Assembly (NCBI RefSeq): GCF_014203045.1
Contig: NZ_JACHIF010000002.1
Coordinates: forward strand, 618,176-682,175
Length of the DNA: 64,000 nt
Direction: 5' to 3'
Source: Prosthecobacter dejongeii
Lineage (GTDB): Bacteria; Verrucomicrobiota; Verrucomicrobiia; Verrucomicrobiales; Verrucomicrobiaceae
Position numbers and translations under genes: made by a program. Shown here one piece after another: positions 53,828-63,911 of the stretch (its first letter is position 1; every line of letters begins with the position of its first letter). The notes under the pieces were generated by a model, which saw nothing but the letters and a program-made list of their open reading frames with translations, ran no database searches and was not told the DNA's origin.

Positions 53828-54580
53828 CTAGGGCAAACCATGGCCATCCATAGCCAACTCTTCTGTCCCAGCGAGGATCTCGGCGATGTGCCGCACCTTC
53901 ATCTGCGGGGCCTGGCGGGAGAGGAGGCCGCCGAGGTGCATGAGGCAGGACATATCGGCACTGGTGATGAACTCGGCCCCGTGGCGGATGTGATCTTGGA
54001 TGCGGTCGCGGCCCATGCTCACGGAGACATCGCTTTCAAAGACGGAGAAGGTGCCGCCGAAACCGCAGCATTCATCGCAGCGGTCCAGCGGGACGAGTTC
54101 CAAACCGGCGACCATTTGCAGCAGGCGGGCGGGTTTAGAAAAGGCGGGCACCCGGCACTCGCTGGGGCTGCCGAGGCCCAGGCCGCGCAGGCCGTGGCAG
54201 CTCTGGTGCAGACCCACACGATGGGGAAAGCGGGCGGGCAGGGAATCCACCTTGGCGATGTCGTGGAGGAACTCGCAGAGTTCATAAACGCGGTGGGCCA
54301 GGGGGGAGTGTTGCGCCTCCAGGCTCTCCTTCAAATGCAGCACGCAACTGCCGGAAGGGGAGACGATGTGGTCAAAGCGGGCGTATTCGCGGGCGAAGTC
54401 GGTGAGGCAGCCTGCGCCGGCTTTGGCGAAGCCGGAGTTTGACATGGGCTGGCCGCAGCAGGCGGGTTTTTCCGGCACCTCCACCTGATGACCGAGACGG
54501 GTGAGCAGCGTGTACGTGGCCTGGCCGACCTGAGGGTAAAGCTGGTCGATGTAGCAGGGGATGAAAAGGCCCAGGGTCAT
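53828..54580 (-). CDS. lutA: LutA-type CCG-domain iron-sulfur subunit
   Basis: Protein of 250 aa with two cysteine-rich CCG domains: FIPCYIDQLYPQVG, EKPACCGQPMSNSG, SPSGSCVLHLKE, then LHQSCHGLRGLG and DRCDECCGFGGTFSVF. First gene of lutABC. No LutR or lactate permease gene is adjacent, so regulation is not evident. Confidence 0.94.
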   Translation of the reverse strand: MTLGLFIPCYIDQLYPQVGQATYTLLTRLGHQVEVPEKPACCGQPMSNSGFAKAGAGCLTDFAREYARFDHIVSPSGSCVLHLKESLEAQHSPLAHRVYELCEFLHDIAKVDSLPARFPHRVGLHQSCHGLRGLGLGSPSECRVPAFSKPARLLQMVAGLELVPLDRCDECCGFGGTFSVFESDVSVSMGRDRIQDHIRHGAEFITSADMSCLMHLGGLLSRQAPQMKVRHIAEILAGTEELAMDGHGLP

Positions 54581-54763
54581 GTGAGGGAAGGTGTACGTGG
54601 CCTATGGTAGGTGCCTAGCAACGGATGCACACGGGAATGTGACCGGAATGCACCTGGATGGGACGGAAAGGGGATGCTGGTTGAAATAACGCAGAATTAA
54701 GCAATGTCCTGGAATGCCTTTCCGCGAATCCAAGTATGCAACTTGGTCGGTCGACTCCTAGCT

Positions 54764-55186
54764 ATGCCGAGCAAAAATTTCTACACAGTTAACTTGAATA
54801 TGAGCCTGGAAGATCTGCCTATGACTGAAGACTTTGACCTGCCGGAGGCGGCTGCTGAGTTGTTTTTTGAAGAGCCTGCTGAGTTCCAAAAGATTGCCCG
54901 GGATGTGATTGAAAAGAAATCTGCGGGATTGGAGCCTCTACTTGGAGGATTTGGTTTTGGGGGAGACATTGACGACATTGAGATTGAGAGCGTCCAATAT
55001 CGCCGGAGTAATGATTATGATGGACTAGTCCATGTGAAATACATAGAGAGCTTTGGAGATGGCAGATGCAGTTCGGTTCGTAAAACTGAGCAGAGGGAGG
55101 CCCATCTCTGGTTTAGCTTTGACCCTGAAACGCTCGTTCTTACAGTGTGGGAGAGGGCGGACGAAATTCGTGCACCTGATGAGTAA
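54764..55186 (+). CDS. Hypothetical acidic protein
   Basis: Protein of 140 aa from ATG 54764 (ATG 54704 is less likely because the extra residues lack pattern). No signal or membrane segment. Acidic N-terminal half (LPMTEDFDLPEAAAELFFEE) and a beta-rich end (GLVHVKYIESFGDG, HLWFSFDPETLVLTVW). Not recognised. A tiny frame overlapping its end (55182-55259, 25 aa, hydrophobic with FPCS) could be a coupled lipopeptide or noise. Base composition is more AT-rich than the neighbours, hinting at a later arrival. Confidence 0.55.
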   Translation: MPSKNFYTVNLNMSLEDLPMTEDFDLPEAAAELFFEEPAEFQKIARDVIEKKSAGLEPLLGGFGFGGDIDDIEIESVQYRRSNDYDGLVHVKYIESFGDGRCSSVRKTEQREAHLWFSFDPETLVLTVWERADEIRAPDE

Positions 55187-55367
55187 AGCAGGGATCGCTC
55201 TTTTATGGACTATTGGCATCATTATACTGTTCCCCTGTAGTCAGGTGATGTGGTGGTAATGTTGACCTGTTCTTTGGGTTCCGGAATCACCACGCCCTCC
55301 AAGCCTGGAATGATAAATTCCGGGTGTATTTGGAGCTGATCCAGTTTCTACCAGCTATTTCGGTTGA

Positions 55368-56525
55368 TCACCGCCCCACCCTTAAAATGAGGAGGGAGGC
55401 GAGGAGGCCGAGGGCGGCGGTGACGGACCAGAGCAGGGCGGGCGCTGTCTCATAGAGGTGAAGGGAGGCGATGGAGGTGATGATGCCGCCGATGGACCAG
55501 GCGAAGCTCAGGAAGCCGGAGTAACGACCGCGCATGTCATCCGGGGCCAGGCTGGCGGCATAGGCCTGCTGGCGGGAGAAGGCGAACATTTCCCCGACGG
55601 TGAAGACGACCATGGTGAAGATGAAAATGGCCAAGCCGCCGCCGATGGTGAGGATGAGGAAACTGCCGGCCATGAGGAGGTAGCCGAGTGCGAGCATCAT
55701 GCGCACGGGCCAGGGCCGGGTGGCGGCGGCGAGGGGGATCTCCAGCACGCAGATCATGACGCCATTCATGGCCAGCACGAGACCACACCAGGACATGGGC
55801 AGGCCGCTGCGCTCAAAGTGCAGGGGAAAGCTGGTGGAGGTCTGGCGGAAGATCCAGGCGACGCAGAAGCTGGCGGCGAAGAGGGCGAGGAAAGGCCGGT
55901 TTTTCCGGATGGAGGCGAGCGCGGGACCCCAGCCAGCGAGGTAGGCGTGGGTGCGATTTCCCCGCGGCAGGCAGGTCCAAGCGATGAGGCCGAAGAGGGC
56001 AGAGGTGCCGGCATCCACGACGAAGAGCCAGAAGAAGGATCCCTCCGCCAGCAGTCCGGCGACGGCGGGGCCGAAGGACCAGCCGAGGTTCACGGCAAAG
56101 CGGTTCACAGCGAAGGCGAGCACGCGCTGGTGCGGCGGCACAAGGTCCTGAATGAGCGCATTGCCCGCAGGGTGCCCGGCCTCGCCCATGAGCCCGGTGG
56201 CAAAGGCGATGACGGCGAGCACGCGCCAGTCCGTGGCCTGGGACATGGCCAGCATGCAGGCGGCGCTGCCAAAGGCGGAGAGGGCGAGGGTGACATTGCG
56301 CCCCAGCCTATCGGCCAGCCAGCCACCGAGGGCGGCGGCCCCCATGGCCCCGGCGGAGTAGCTGGCCACGGCGAGGCCCGCCTGCGTGGCGGTATTGCCA
56401 TTGCGCGTGATGAAGATGGTGAGAAAGGGCCAGACGAAGAGACCAAACCGGTTGACGAACGTGGCCCCGGCAAGGATCCAAAATGGCCGGGGGAGACTGT
56501 GAAGCTGGGAGAGGTACTGGGACAT
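55368..56525 (-). CDS. MFS transporter
   Basis: Inner-membrane transporter of 385 aa from ATG at 56525 (ATG 56552 also possible). About 12 hydrophobic helices; MFS signature between TM2 and TM3 as GGWLADRLGRNVTLALSAFG, and the TM5 region NRFAVNLGWSFGPAVAGLLAEG as in drug/sugar efflux MFS proteins. Substrate unknown; no linked enzyme gene. Confidence 0.9.
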   Translation of the reverse strand: MSQYLSQLHSLPRPFWILAGATFVNRFGLFVWPFLTIFITRNGNTATQAGLAVASYSAGAMGAAALGGWLADRLGRNVTLALSAFGSAACMLAMSQATDWRVLAVIAFATGLMGEAGHPAGNALIQDLVPPHQRVLAFAVNRFAVNLGWSFGPAVAGLLAEGSFFWLFVVDAGTSALFGLIAWTCLPRGNRTHAYLAGWGPALASIRKNRPFLALFAASFCVAWIFRQTSTSFPLHFERSGLPMSWCGLVLAMNGVMICVLEIPLAAATRPWPVRMMLALGYLLMAGSFLILTIGGGLAIFIFTMVVFTVGEMFAFSRQQAYAASLAPDDMRGRYSGFLSFAWSIGGIITSIASLHLYETAPALLWSVTAALGLLASLLILRVGR

Positions 56526-56572
56526 GGGCGGTGCGCGATTGACCGGACGCACGACAGGGGCGGGCTAACCAA

Positions 56573-56834
56573 CTATGATATGGGCGGCGGCAGCAGCAGG
56601 GGTGGGCAGACGAGGCGGAAGCTGCGGAATTTGTTTCGGTCGCGGTGTTGGTTAGGGCGTGGGTAGGTATTCATGGGATGAGGGGTGATGGTGAAGAGAG
56701 GATGGTTTATGGACGGGGAGGGACGAGATGGAGGTGGGGGCGCTGGGTGGCGGTGATGCTGTTTTTTACAGGATTAACAAGATGGACAGGATTTACAGGA
56801 GGGGCTTGAGGGAATCCGCGCTCCTCTCGAAGAA
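56573..56834. repeat. Spacer with ACAGGATT repeat and partial GCGGACA repeat
   Basis: No gene. 56719-56805: GACGAGATGGAGGTGGGGGC, then TTTTTTACAGGATTAACAAG and ATGGACAGGATTTACAGGA, a full unit of the ACAGGATT family. 56815-56829: TCCGCGCTCCTCTCG, the 3' half of the GCGGACA repeat. Confidence 0.8.
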
Positions 56835-56872
56835 TAAAAAAAACGGGCCGGACTCTTGCGAGCCGGCCCGTG
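56835..56872 (-). terminator. Terminator of gapA
   Basis: CGGGCCGG / CCGGCCCG stem with an 11-nt loop; eight T follow on the minus strand. Confidence 0.9.
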
Positions 56873-56907
56873 AAAGGGTTTGAAAAGGTGGGCTGTTTTC
56901 TTGGCGA

Positions 56908-58345
<1,438 letters not shown>

Positions 58346-58909
58346 ATGAAACTCCTGCCCCTCCTGCTGCTATGCCTCACTTTTGCCTCCGGACTTCTCG
58401 CCGCTGAGCCCGTGCTGGAGTTGCAGGGGACGGACGGGAAAATGCATGCGCCGCTGGTGGCGGGGGAAAAAAAGGCGGTACTATTGGTCTTTGTCTCGCC
58501 CTTCTGCTCCACCACTCGGCCCTTCATGCCGGAGATCAATGCGATCGCGGCGGAGTATGCGGACCGGGTGGCGGTGCATCTGGTGCACTCGGATTCTGAG
58601 ATCACCGTGGAGGTGGCGTTGCAGCATGCGGATATGAACAAGGTGGTGGCCAGTGTGCTGGTGGACAAGGAGCAGAAGCTGGCCCGGCAGGTGGGCGCGG
58701 CCATTACCCCAGAGGCCGTGCTGCTGTCCCCGGCGGGCGCGGTGCTATATAAAGGCCGCATCAATGACCTTTATCTGGGCCCGACGAAGCGGCAGCGCGC
58801 CGCTACGACAAAGGACCTGCGCGATGCGCTGGACGCGGTGCTTTCTGGCAAGCCAGTGGCCACGCCGCAGCCAGAGGCGCAGGGGTGCAAGATCGGTGGT
58901 CTGAAGTGA
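58346..58909 (+). CDS. Exported redoxin/thioredoxin-fold protein with unusual active site
   Basis: Protein of 187 aa with a Sec signal (LLPLLLLCLTFASGLLAA). Thioredoxin-like fold: AVLLVFVSPFCSTTRPFMPE (active site CSTT, so a single Cys), PEAVLLSPAGAVLYKGRIND (cis-Pro region). The C-terminal GCKIGG tail supplies a second Cys, which could act as resolving residue. Similar redoxins occur beside PVC cytochromes. It lies 84 nt upstream of an amidase gene. Confidence 0.78.
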   Translation: MKLLPLLLLCLTFASGLLAAEPVLELQGTDGKMHAPLVAGEKKAVLLVFVSPFCSTTRPFMPEINAIAAEYADRVAVHLVHSDSEITVEVALQHADMNKVVASVLVDKEQKLARQVGAAITPEAVLLSPAGAVLYKGRINDLYLGPTKRQRAATTKDLRDALDAVLSGKPVATPQPEAQGCKIGGLK

Positions 58910-58993
58910 GCGGTGGTGGGAAAGTGACCGCCAGGGGGTGAGGTGGGGCTTGACCCCCAGGGGGCTTTTTTGCCAAGCTGACTGTCGCCCACT

Positions 58994-60508
58994 ATGAAAA
59001 GACGTTTATTCATCGGCTCTGCCCTCACTGTCCTGGCTGGTTGCCGCCGTGAGGAGGACATCCTGCCGACGGAGGGCGTGACGGTGGCGGAGCTGGCCAC
59101 GCGGCTGCATCAAGGGCGGGTAGGCGCGGAACGGGTGCTGGACTACTACCTGGGGCGGATCGCCGCGCTGGATCGTGCCGGGCCGGAGCTGCATGCCATC
59201 GTGGAGATGAACCCGGACGTGCGCCGCCCTGGCGGGGCTGGGCCGCTGCGGGGCATCCCCATCCTGATCAAGGACAACATCGAAACCGCCGATGCGATGG
59301 AGACGACGGCGGGCTCTCTAGCGCTGCTGGGCGCACCGAAACCAGCCCAGGATGCGACAGTGGTGAAACGTCTGCGCGAGGCCGGGGCGGTCATTTTAGG
59401 CAAAACGAATCTCAGCGAGTGGGCGAACATCCGCTCGCCCAGCTCCACCAGCGGCTGGAGCGCGCGCGGCGGTCTCACTTTAAATCCACATAATCTGGAG
59501 CATAGCGCCAGTGGATCCAGCAGCGGCTCTGCAGTGGCGGTGGCGGCGGGGCTATGCGCGGCAGCGGTAGGCACGGAGACGAATGGCTCCATCGTCAGCC
59601 CTGCCGCAGCGTGCGGCATTGTGGGGTTCAAGCCCACAATGGGATTGATCAGTCGTGCGGGCATCATTCCCATCACACGCTGGCAAGACACCGCCGGGCC
59701 GATGACGCAAACGGTACGGGATGCCGCGCTGCTGCTGAATGTGCTGGCTGGCGCGGATGCGCGGGATGCGGCCACGGCTCAGGCGCAGGTGGCGAAGGAC
59801 TACAGCTTTACCCTGGGGCCGGACGGGCTGAAAGGGCGGCGGTTGGGCATTTTAAGATCTTTGAGCGGATTCAATCGCCAGGTTTGGAGGCTCTTTGAGC
59901 GCTCTCTTTTAACCCTGCAAGAAGCGGGGGCGATCCTGGTGGAAGACGTGGAGATTCCGAATCACCGTGAGGCTAGTTCTGCTGCCTGGATAGCGATGTT
60001 GACGGAATTTAGGCAGGAACTGAATGCCTATCTCATAGCCCGCGGCGGGGTGGTGAAATCCCTGGCTGAATTGATCGCGTATAACGAAGAGCATCGCACT
60101 CAGGAAATGCCGTACTTCAACCAAGAGTTTTTCATCGAAGCTGAAAGCCGAAACACGCCAGAGCATCTGGCGAAAGCCATGGAACTCAGACAATTGGCGA
60201 CTCGGCTGGCAGGGCCAGAGGGCATTGATAGGGCGCTGAAAAAGGACCGATTGGATGCATTGATTTGCCCAACCAATGATCCTGCAGGGCGCATTGATCT
60301 AGGACTGGGTGATGCCAACGTGCGAGTGTTTAGCACCCAGGCCGCCGTGGCTGGTTACCCACACTTAACAGTGCCTATGGGGCTCGCGGAGGGGCTGCCC
60401 GTGGGCCTGTCTTTCATCGGTCCCGCCTGGTCAGAGGCGCGGCTGCTGGAGCTGGGGCACGCGTATGAGGTGTCACGGGAGTTTGTGCCCTCCCGGTTGT
60501 TTGTTTGA
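58994..60508 (+). CDS. Exported amidase-signature enzyme
   Basis: Protein of 504 aa with an N-terminal lipoprotein signal (FIGSALTVLAGC). Amidase-signature catalytic triad: Lys93 in IPILIKDN, cis-Ser175/176 in ASGSSSGSA and the Ser199 nucleophile in TNGSIVSPAA. GatB/GatC partners are absent and the enzyme is exported, so it is a free amide hydrolase, not GatA. Substrate unknown. Confidence 0.9.
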   Translation: MKRRLFIGSALTVLAGCRREEDILPTEGVTVAELATRLHQGRVGAERVLDYYLGRIAALDRAGPELHAIVEMNPDVRRPGGAGPLRGIPILIKDNIETADAMETTAGSLALLGAPKPAQDATVVKRLREAGAVILGKTNLSEWANIRSPSSTSGWSARGGLTLNPHNLEHSASGSSSGSAVAVAAGLCAAAVGTETNGSIVSPAAACGIVGFKPTMGLISRAGIIPITRWQDTAGPMTQTVRDAALLLNVLAGADARDAATAQAQVAKDYSFTLGPDGLKGRRLGILRSLSGFNRQVWRLFERSLLTLQEAGAILVEDVEIPNHREASSAAWIAMLTEFRQELNAYLIARGGVVKSLAELIAYNEEHRTQEMPYFNQEFFIEAESRNTPEHLAKAMELRQLATRLAGPEGIDRALKKDRLDALICPTNDPAGRIDLGLGDANVRVFSTQAAVAGYPHLTVPMGLAEGLPVGLSFIGPAWSEARLLELGHAYEVSREFVPSRLFV

Positions 60509-60554
60509 TTGCTCTGGCATAGAAGAGGTAGATGCTGTTTGTCTTGTATGCAGG

Positions 60555-61001
60555 ATGAAATGCAGGTCTCACCTGGATCCAAGTTGTCTCATGTTGCTTT
60601 TAATCCTTGCGGTTAGTTTTTATTTTCTGGCCTTGGTCGCCGGGACTGCCTCCGCGTATTCCCGTCGCTGGCCTTCGGTTTCCGGGCGCAGGATGAGGTC
60701 CTGGGTGGAGGAGGAATATCATGGGGGTCATTCAGAAAGTGGGGCTGTCTGCTATGAGTATGAGGTGCAGGGGCGCAGCTATCGTTCCACCCTCATCCGA
60801 CCCACCGGGGACCTGGGGTGGAGCACCTCCGTTCCTGGCCTCAGCTCTGCGCATGAAACGGTGCGGGAGATGTCGCAAGCGGATGGTTTTTGGGTTTATT
60901 ACTGCCCGCGCTGGCCGGCCTATGCTTGTTTGAAGCCAGGGGGTAAGGCGATGACGGTTTATCTTATCATCGTCGCATCCCTCTGTTTGTTTTTTAGTTA
61001 G
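60555..61001 (+). CDS. DUF3592 membrane protein
   Basis: Protein of 148 aa; ATG 60591 (MLLLILAVSFYFLALVAG) is an alternative start giving 136 aa. N-terminal membrane helix, an external beta domain (GAVCYEYEVQGRSYRSTLI, then FWVYYCPRWPAYACLKPG) and a C-terminal helix (YLIIVASLCLFF), as in DUF3592. Function unknown. Confidence 0.7.
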   Translation: MKCRSHLDPSCLMLLLILAVSFYFLALVAGTASAYSRRWPSVSGRRMRSWVEEEYHGGHSESGAVCYEYEVQGRSYRSTLIRPTGDLGWSTSVPGLSSAHETVREMSQADGFWVYYCPRWPAYACLKPGGKAMTVYLIIVASLCLFFS

Positions 61002-61061
61002 GTTGGAAAAAAGGCGGTTTTTTCTACTCGCAGCCTGAGGCCGAGAAACGAATGAATGGGC

Positions 61062-61397
61062 ATGATGAAACCTTTTCTGGCCCTGTGCCTCTTCGCTCTG
61101 ATCCCGGCCTGCACTCAGGAATCGCAAAACCAGATGAGCCGCTCGATCCAAAACTGGACGGGGGTGAACGGCATCCTGGAGGTGTATGCGGGGGAAAAAC
61201 TGGTGCGGAAATTCATCCAGGTGGATAAACTGACCACGGCCACCGCGACGACGGATGTGGTGGCCCGCCCTTACCGCTTTGGCTACGGCGTGCTGGATGA
61301 GAACCTGGATGGTGTGAAGAACAGTGGCGAGAAGCGCGTGTACTTTGAGTTTAGCGACCACTCGACGAACTACATTTTTTACGAAAGCCCGCGTTAA
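61062..61397 (+). CDS. Small lipoprotein, function unknown
   Basis: Protein of 111 aa with a lipobox (LCLFALIPAC); the start may be 61056 or 61065. The mature part is beta-rich (GILEVYAGEKLVRKFIQVDK, FGYGVLDENLDGVKNSGEKR, FEFSDHSTNYIFY). No family recognised; probably a periplasm-facing binding or structural protein. Stand-alone. Confidence 0.6.
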   Translation: MMKPFLALCLFALIPACTQESQNQMSRSIQNWTGVNGILEVYAGEKLVRKFIQVDKLTTATATTDVVARPYRFGYGVLDENLDGVKNSGEKRVYFEFSDHSTNYIFYESPR

Positions 61398-61510
61398 TTG
61401 GGGAGCGCGGCTGGAGGCGTGATTTGGGACCGCATTTTTTGGCAAGGCCAAACGTGAGCCATGAGGCGATTCATGGGTGAGGTGTTTTATGCCTCATACC
61501 TCTTTCTAAG

Positions 61511-61891
61511 ATGCGACGAATCTACGATCACCTCGACCTCCGTGTCCCGAACCTAGCTGAGGCGGTGCCTTTTTATGAAAGGCTGTTGCCTGCGCTGGGC
61601 TTTACACGTCGGCAGGCCATCGAGGGCTGGTTGCAATATGAGGCCGCAGGCCATGGTGTGACGGAGTTTTTTGGCGTGACAGAATCTGCTAGCCATGTGG
61701 CGAACGAAAATCGTGTGGCGTTCCGAGCGGAGTCGGTGGAGGCCGTGGATGAACTGGCCCAAGTGGCTACTCAAGCTGGTGCCCGTTGCGTGGAGGGGCC
61801 ATTGGCTTACGAACCCGGCTATTATGCCGTGTTTTTTGAAGACCCCTGCGGGAACCGTTTTGAGGTGTGTCACCGCGTGCCTCTCAATTGA
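61511..61891 (+). CDS. VOC/glyoxalase-fold protein
   Basis: Protein of 126 aa of the vicinal-oxygen-chelate fold: N-terminal IYDHLDLRVPNLAEAVPFYE and C-terminal YYAVFFEDPCGNRFEVCHR. Putative metal ligands: His in the first strand and Glu in FEVCH. Substrate not determinable; glyoxalase, dioxygenase and antibiotic-resistance members share this pattern. Confidence 0.82.
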   Translation: MRRIYDHLDLRVPNLAEAVPFYERLLPALGFTRRQAIEGWLQYEAAGHGVTEFFGVTESASHVANENRVAFRAESVEAVDELAQVATQAGARCVEGPLAYEPGYYAVFFEDPCGNRFEVCHRVPLN

Positions 61892-61988
61892 CTCCTCTCA
61901 GTAGTGATATTCTGTGAAGTTGAGATGATGTGCTGATATTAGGAATTTTCTCGACAGAGCTTATTATTCACGAATAGTCGTGGCACGC

Positions 61989-62882
61989 ATGAGCGCCATC
62001 TACATCAATACAGGCACCGGAGAATCGAAAATTTATGAGGAGGATCAGGCGCGTGCATTGTGGTTAGAAGGCCAATTTGGAGAGGGTGCGTTGTATTGGC
62101 GCGAGGGGATGGGGGAGTGGCAGCCCATCTCAAAACTGTTTCCGCCCACGACTGTTTATCAACCGACTCCTGCCTATAAATCTGAAACTAAGTACACTCG
62201 TGAAAATGAGGAGGCTACGGCTAACTCTTTGTTTGGTGAAACGGCTCCGTATCGTTTTACCAAGGACCCATCCGGGCTGACGAAGTTTCTCAAGGTCATG
62301 CTCTGGCTAGACCTGTCTCTCATGGTGGCAAGTTTACTGAGCGACTTTACTCAGATGAGCATGATTGAGAAAGGTGGCTTTACGGATGCTGAGGCTGAGG
62401 CCAACGATGCAAGACAGCAGGTCATCGGGATCGCTTATCTCGGGGTCTTTCTCATCACGGGCATTACTTTTTTAAAGTGGATCTACCGGGCCAATGCGAA
62501 CTGCCACGGATTTGGCGCTCAAGGGATGAAATTCACACCGGGTTGGTCCGTGGGATGGTACTTTGTTCCCTTCATGAATTTAGTGAGGCCCTATCAGGCC
62601 ATGCGCGAAATCTGGCAGGTCAGCAGCAACCCCAAACGCTGGCAGACCCAGGAAGGTTCGGGAGTTCTGCCACTCTGGTGGACGTTGTGGATCTTGTCTA
62701 GCATCACGGGGCAGATCACCTTCCGCACCAGCATGGCCGTCACGGATCTACCTTCCTTAAAAACAGCGACGATTGCTTCGATCGTCTCTGGGATTGTGGA
62801 TATTCCGTTAACGCTCGTGGCAATGACGCTCATCAGTCGAATTTTTCAGAAACAGAAAGCGCTCACGGATCAGCAATCTTAA
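61989..62882 (+). CDS. GYF_2 plus DUF4328 membrane protein
   Basis: Protein of 297 aa from ATG 61989 (an in-frame GTG at 61980 precedes it). N-terminal GYF_2/DUF4339 domain (LYWREGMGEWQPISKLFP), a linker, then a DUF4328 region with about five membrane helices (LWLDLSLMVASLL, FLKWIYRANANCHGFGAQGM, GWSVGWYFVPFMNLVRPYQA, LWWTLWILSSITGQITF). A family of unknown function common in bacteria with complex envelopes. No clear operon partner. Confidence 0.82.
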   Translation: MSAIYINTGTGESKIYEEDQARALWLEGQFGEGALYWREGMGEWQPISKLFPPTTVYQPTPAYKSETKYTRENEEATANSLFGETAPYRFTKDPSGLTKFLKVMLWLDLSLMVASLLSDFTQMSMIEKGGFTDAEAEANDARQQVIGIAYLGVFLITGITFLKWIYRANANCHGFGAQGMKFTPGWSVGWYFVPFMNLVRPYQAMREIWQVSSNPKRWQTQEGSGVLPLWWTLWILSSITGQITFRTSMAVTDLPSLKTATIASIVSGIVDIPLTLVAMTLISRIFQKQKALTDQQS

Positions 62883-62992
62883 TGGCCGAAGTGTTCTCGG
62901 AATCAGAAAGTTAATCCTGAAAATGTTCAAATGAACATTTGATCGGAAGGCAATTTGTAGGAAGCTCAAAGGGAACTTCAAAGCCCTTGAAC

Positions 62993-63409
62993 ATGTCCGT
63001 TGCTAAGAAAAATCGTCGTAAACTTGTCCGCGAAGGACGCTTGTTTGTTTGGTGGGTTCAGGAGGATCGCGATAGCCTGGACTTGATTCTGCATGTGGTG
63101 AGTGAGGATAAGCGGTTCATCGCTCATTATGTGCTGGGGCAGGATGAAACCGAACGACTGATCATCATCCTCGGGTCCGAATTCGCTGGGGCGGGCACCG
63201 GTGGAAATTGGAGCCGATTTTATTGTCCGTGCTTCGATCCTCATGGTGTGGTCACTCCCGGTAATATAAGGCAGTTGATTGATTGGTGCCTTACGGATGA
63301 GGGGCCTCGGTCGCCCCTGCGATCGCAAGACGGATATCCTTGGAACAGTTATGGATCGCCTCCCGATGTGGAAGGGTATTTAAAAAGCCTGAACGAAGGA
63401 GAGGCCTAA
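62993..63409 (+). CDS. Hypothetical protein upstream of the SLOG gene
   Basis: Protein of 138 aa from ATG 62993. No signal or membrane helix; basic start (VAKKNRRKLVREGRLFVWWV), then alternating strands and a Gly/Pro/Cys-containing centre (GGNWSRFYCPCFDPHG). Not recognised. It ends 3 nt before the next gene, so the two are almost certainly translated together and may cooperate. Confidence 0.65.
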   Translation: MSVAKKNRRKLVREGRLFVWWVQEDRDSLDLILHVVSEDKRFIAHYVLGQDETERLIIILGSEFAGAGTGGNWSRFYCPCFDPHGVVTPGNIRQLIDWCLTDEGPRSPLRSQDGYPWNSYGSPPDVEGYLKSLNEGEA

Positions 63410-63412
63410 CCG

Positions 63413-63904
63413 ATGATGACGAAAAAGAAGAGGTCTTCTTCATTGACCATCATTTCCGGCGGGCAGACGGGAGTCGATCGTGGCGCTCTTGATGCGGCGT
63501 TGGAACTCGACTTTCCTTGTGGTGGCTGGTGCCCTTCAGGGCGGATTGATGAAGATGGAATCATTCCGGCTCACTATCCATTGAAGGAACTTCCTCAAGG
63601 AGGCTACAAGGCTCGCACGATCCAAAATCTAAATGATGCCGATGGCACTCTAGTCGTTTACTTTGGAGATTTGGAAGGTGGTACTGAGTTGACGGTCTTT
63701 CACTGCATGAAACAGCAGCGGCCTTATCGTTTGATCAATGGCTGGGAAATCGCACCAGAGCGTGCGGTTGAATTGGCATTGGATTTTGTTCAGCGTCATC
63801 GCTTACAGTCTCTCAATGTGGCAGGTCCGCGTGCCAGTCGCCGCCCTGAGGCGGAAGCCTACGCTTACACAGTCGTTCGAGGTTTGCTCGAACGACTGAT
63901 TTGA
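63413..63904 (+). CDS. Putative molybdenum carrier / cpYpsA-type SLOG protein
   Basis: Protein of 163 aa (PF12694): ISGGQTGVDRGALDAALEL is the glycine-rich nucleotide/ligand loop of the SLOG superfamily (YpsA, lysine-decarboxylase-like, TIR-linked SLOG). CGGWCPSGRIDEDG, YFGDLEGGTELTVFHC and NVAGPRASRRPEA complete the family pattern. Members bind nucleotides or Moco, or act in nucleotide-signalling conflict systems. 3 nt after the unknown gene at 62993; no Moco biosynthesis gene is nearby. Confidence 0.85.
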   Translation: MMTKKKRSSSLTIISGGQTGVDRGALDAALELDFPCGGWCPSGRIDEDGIIPAHYPLKELPQGGYKARTIQNLNDADGTLVVYFGDLEGGTELTVFHCMKQQRPYRLINGWEIAPERAVELALDFVQRHRLQSLNVAGPRASRRPEAEAYAYTVVRGLLERLI

Positions 63905-63911
63905 ACCCGGA

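Noticed and set aside
55458..56666. 402-codon plus-strand frame over the MFS gene, and a similar 319-codon frame over gapA (57055-58014)
   Set aside because: Gly/Glu/Asp-rich antisense translations of well-supported membrane and glycolytic genes.
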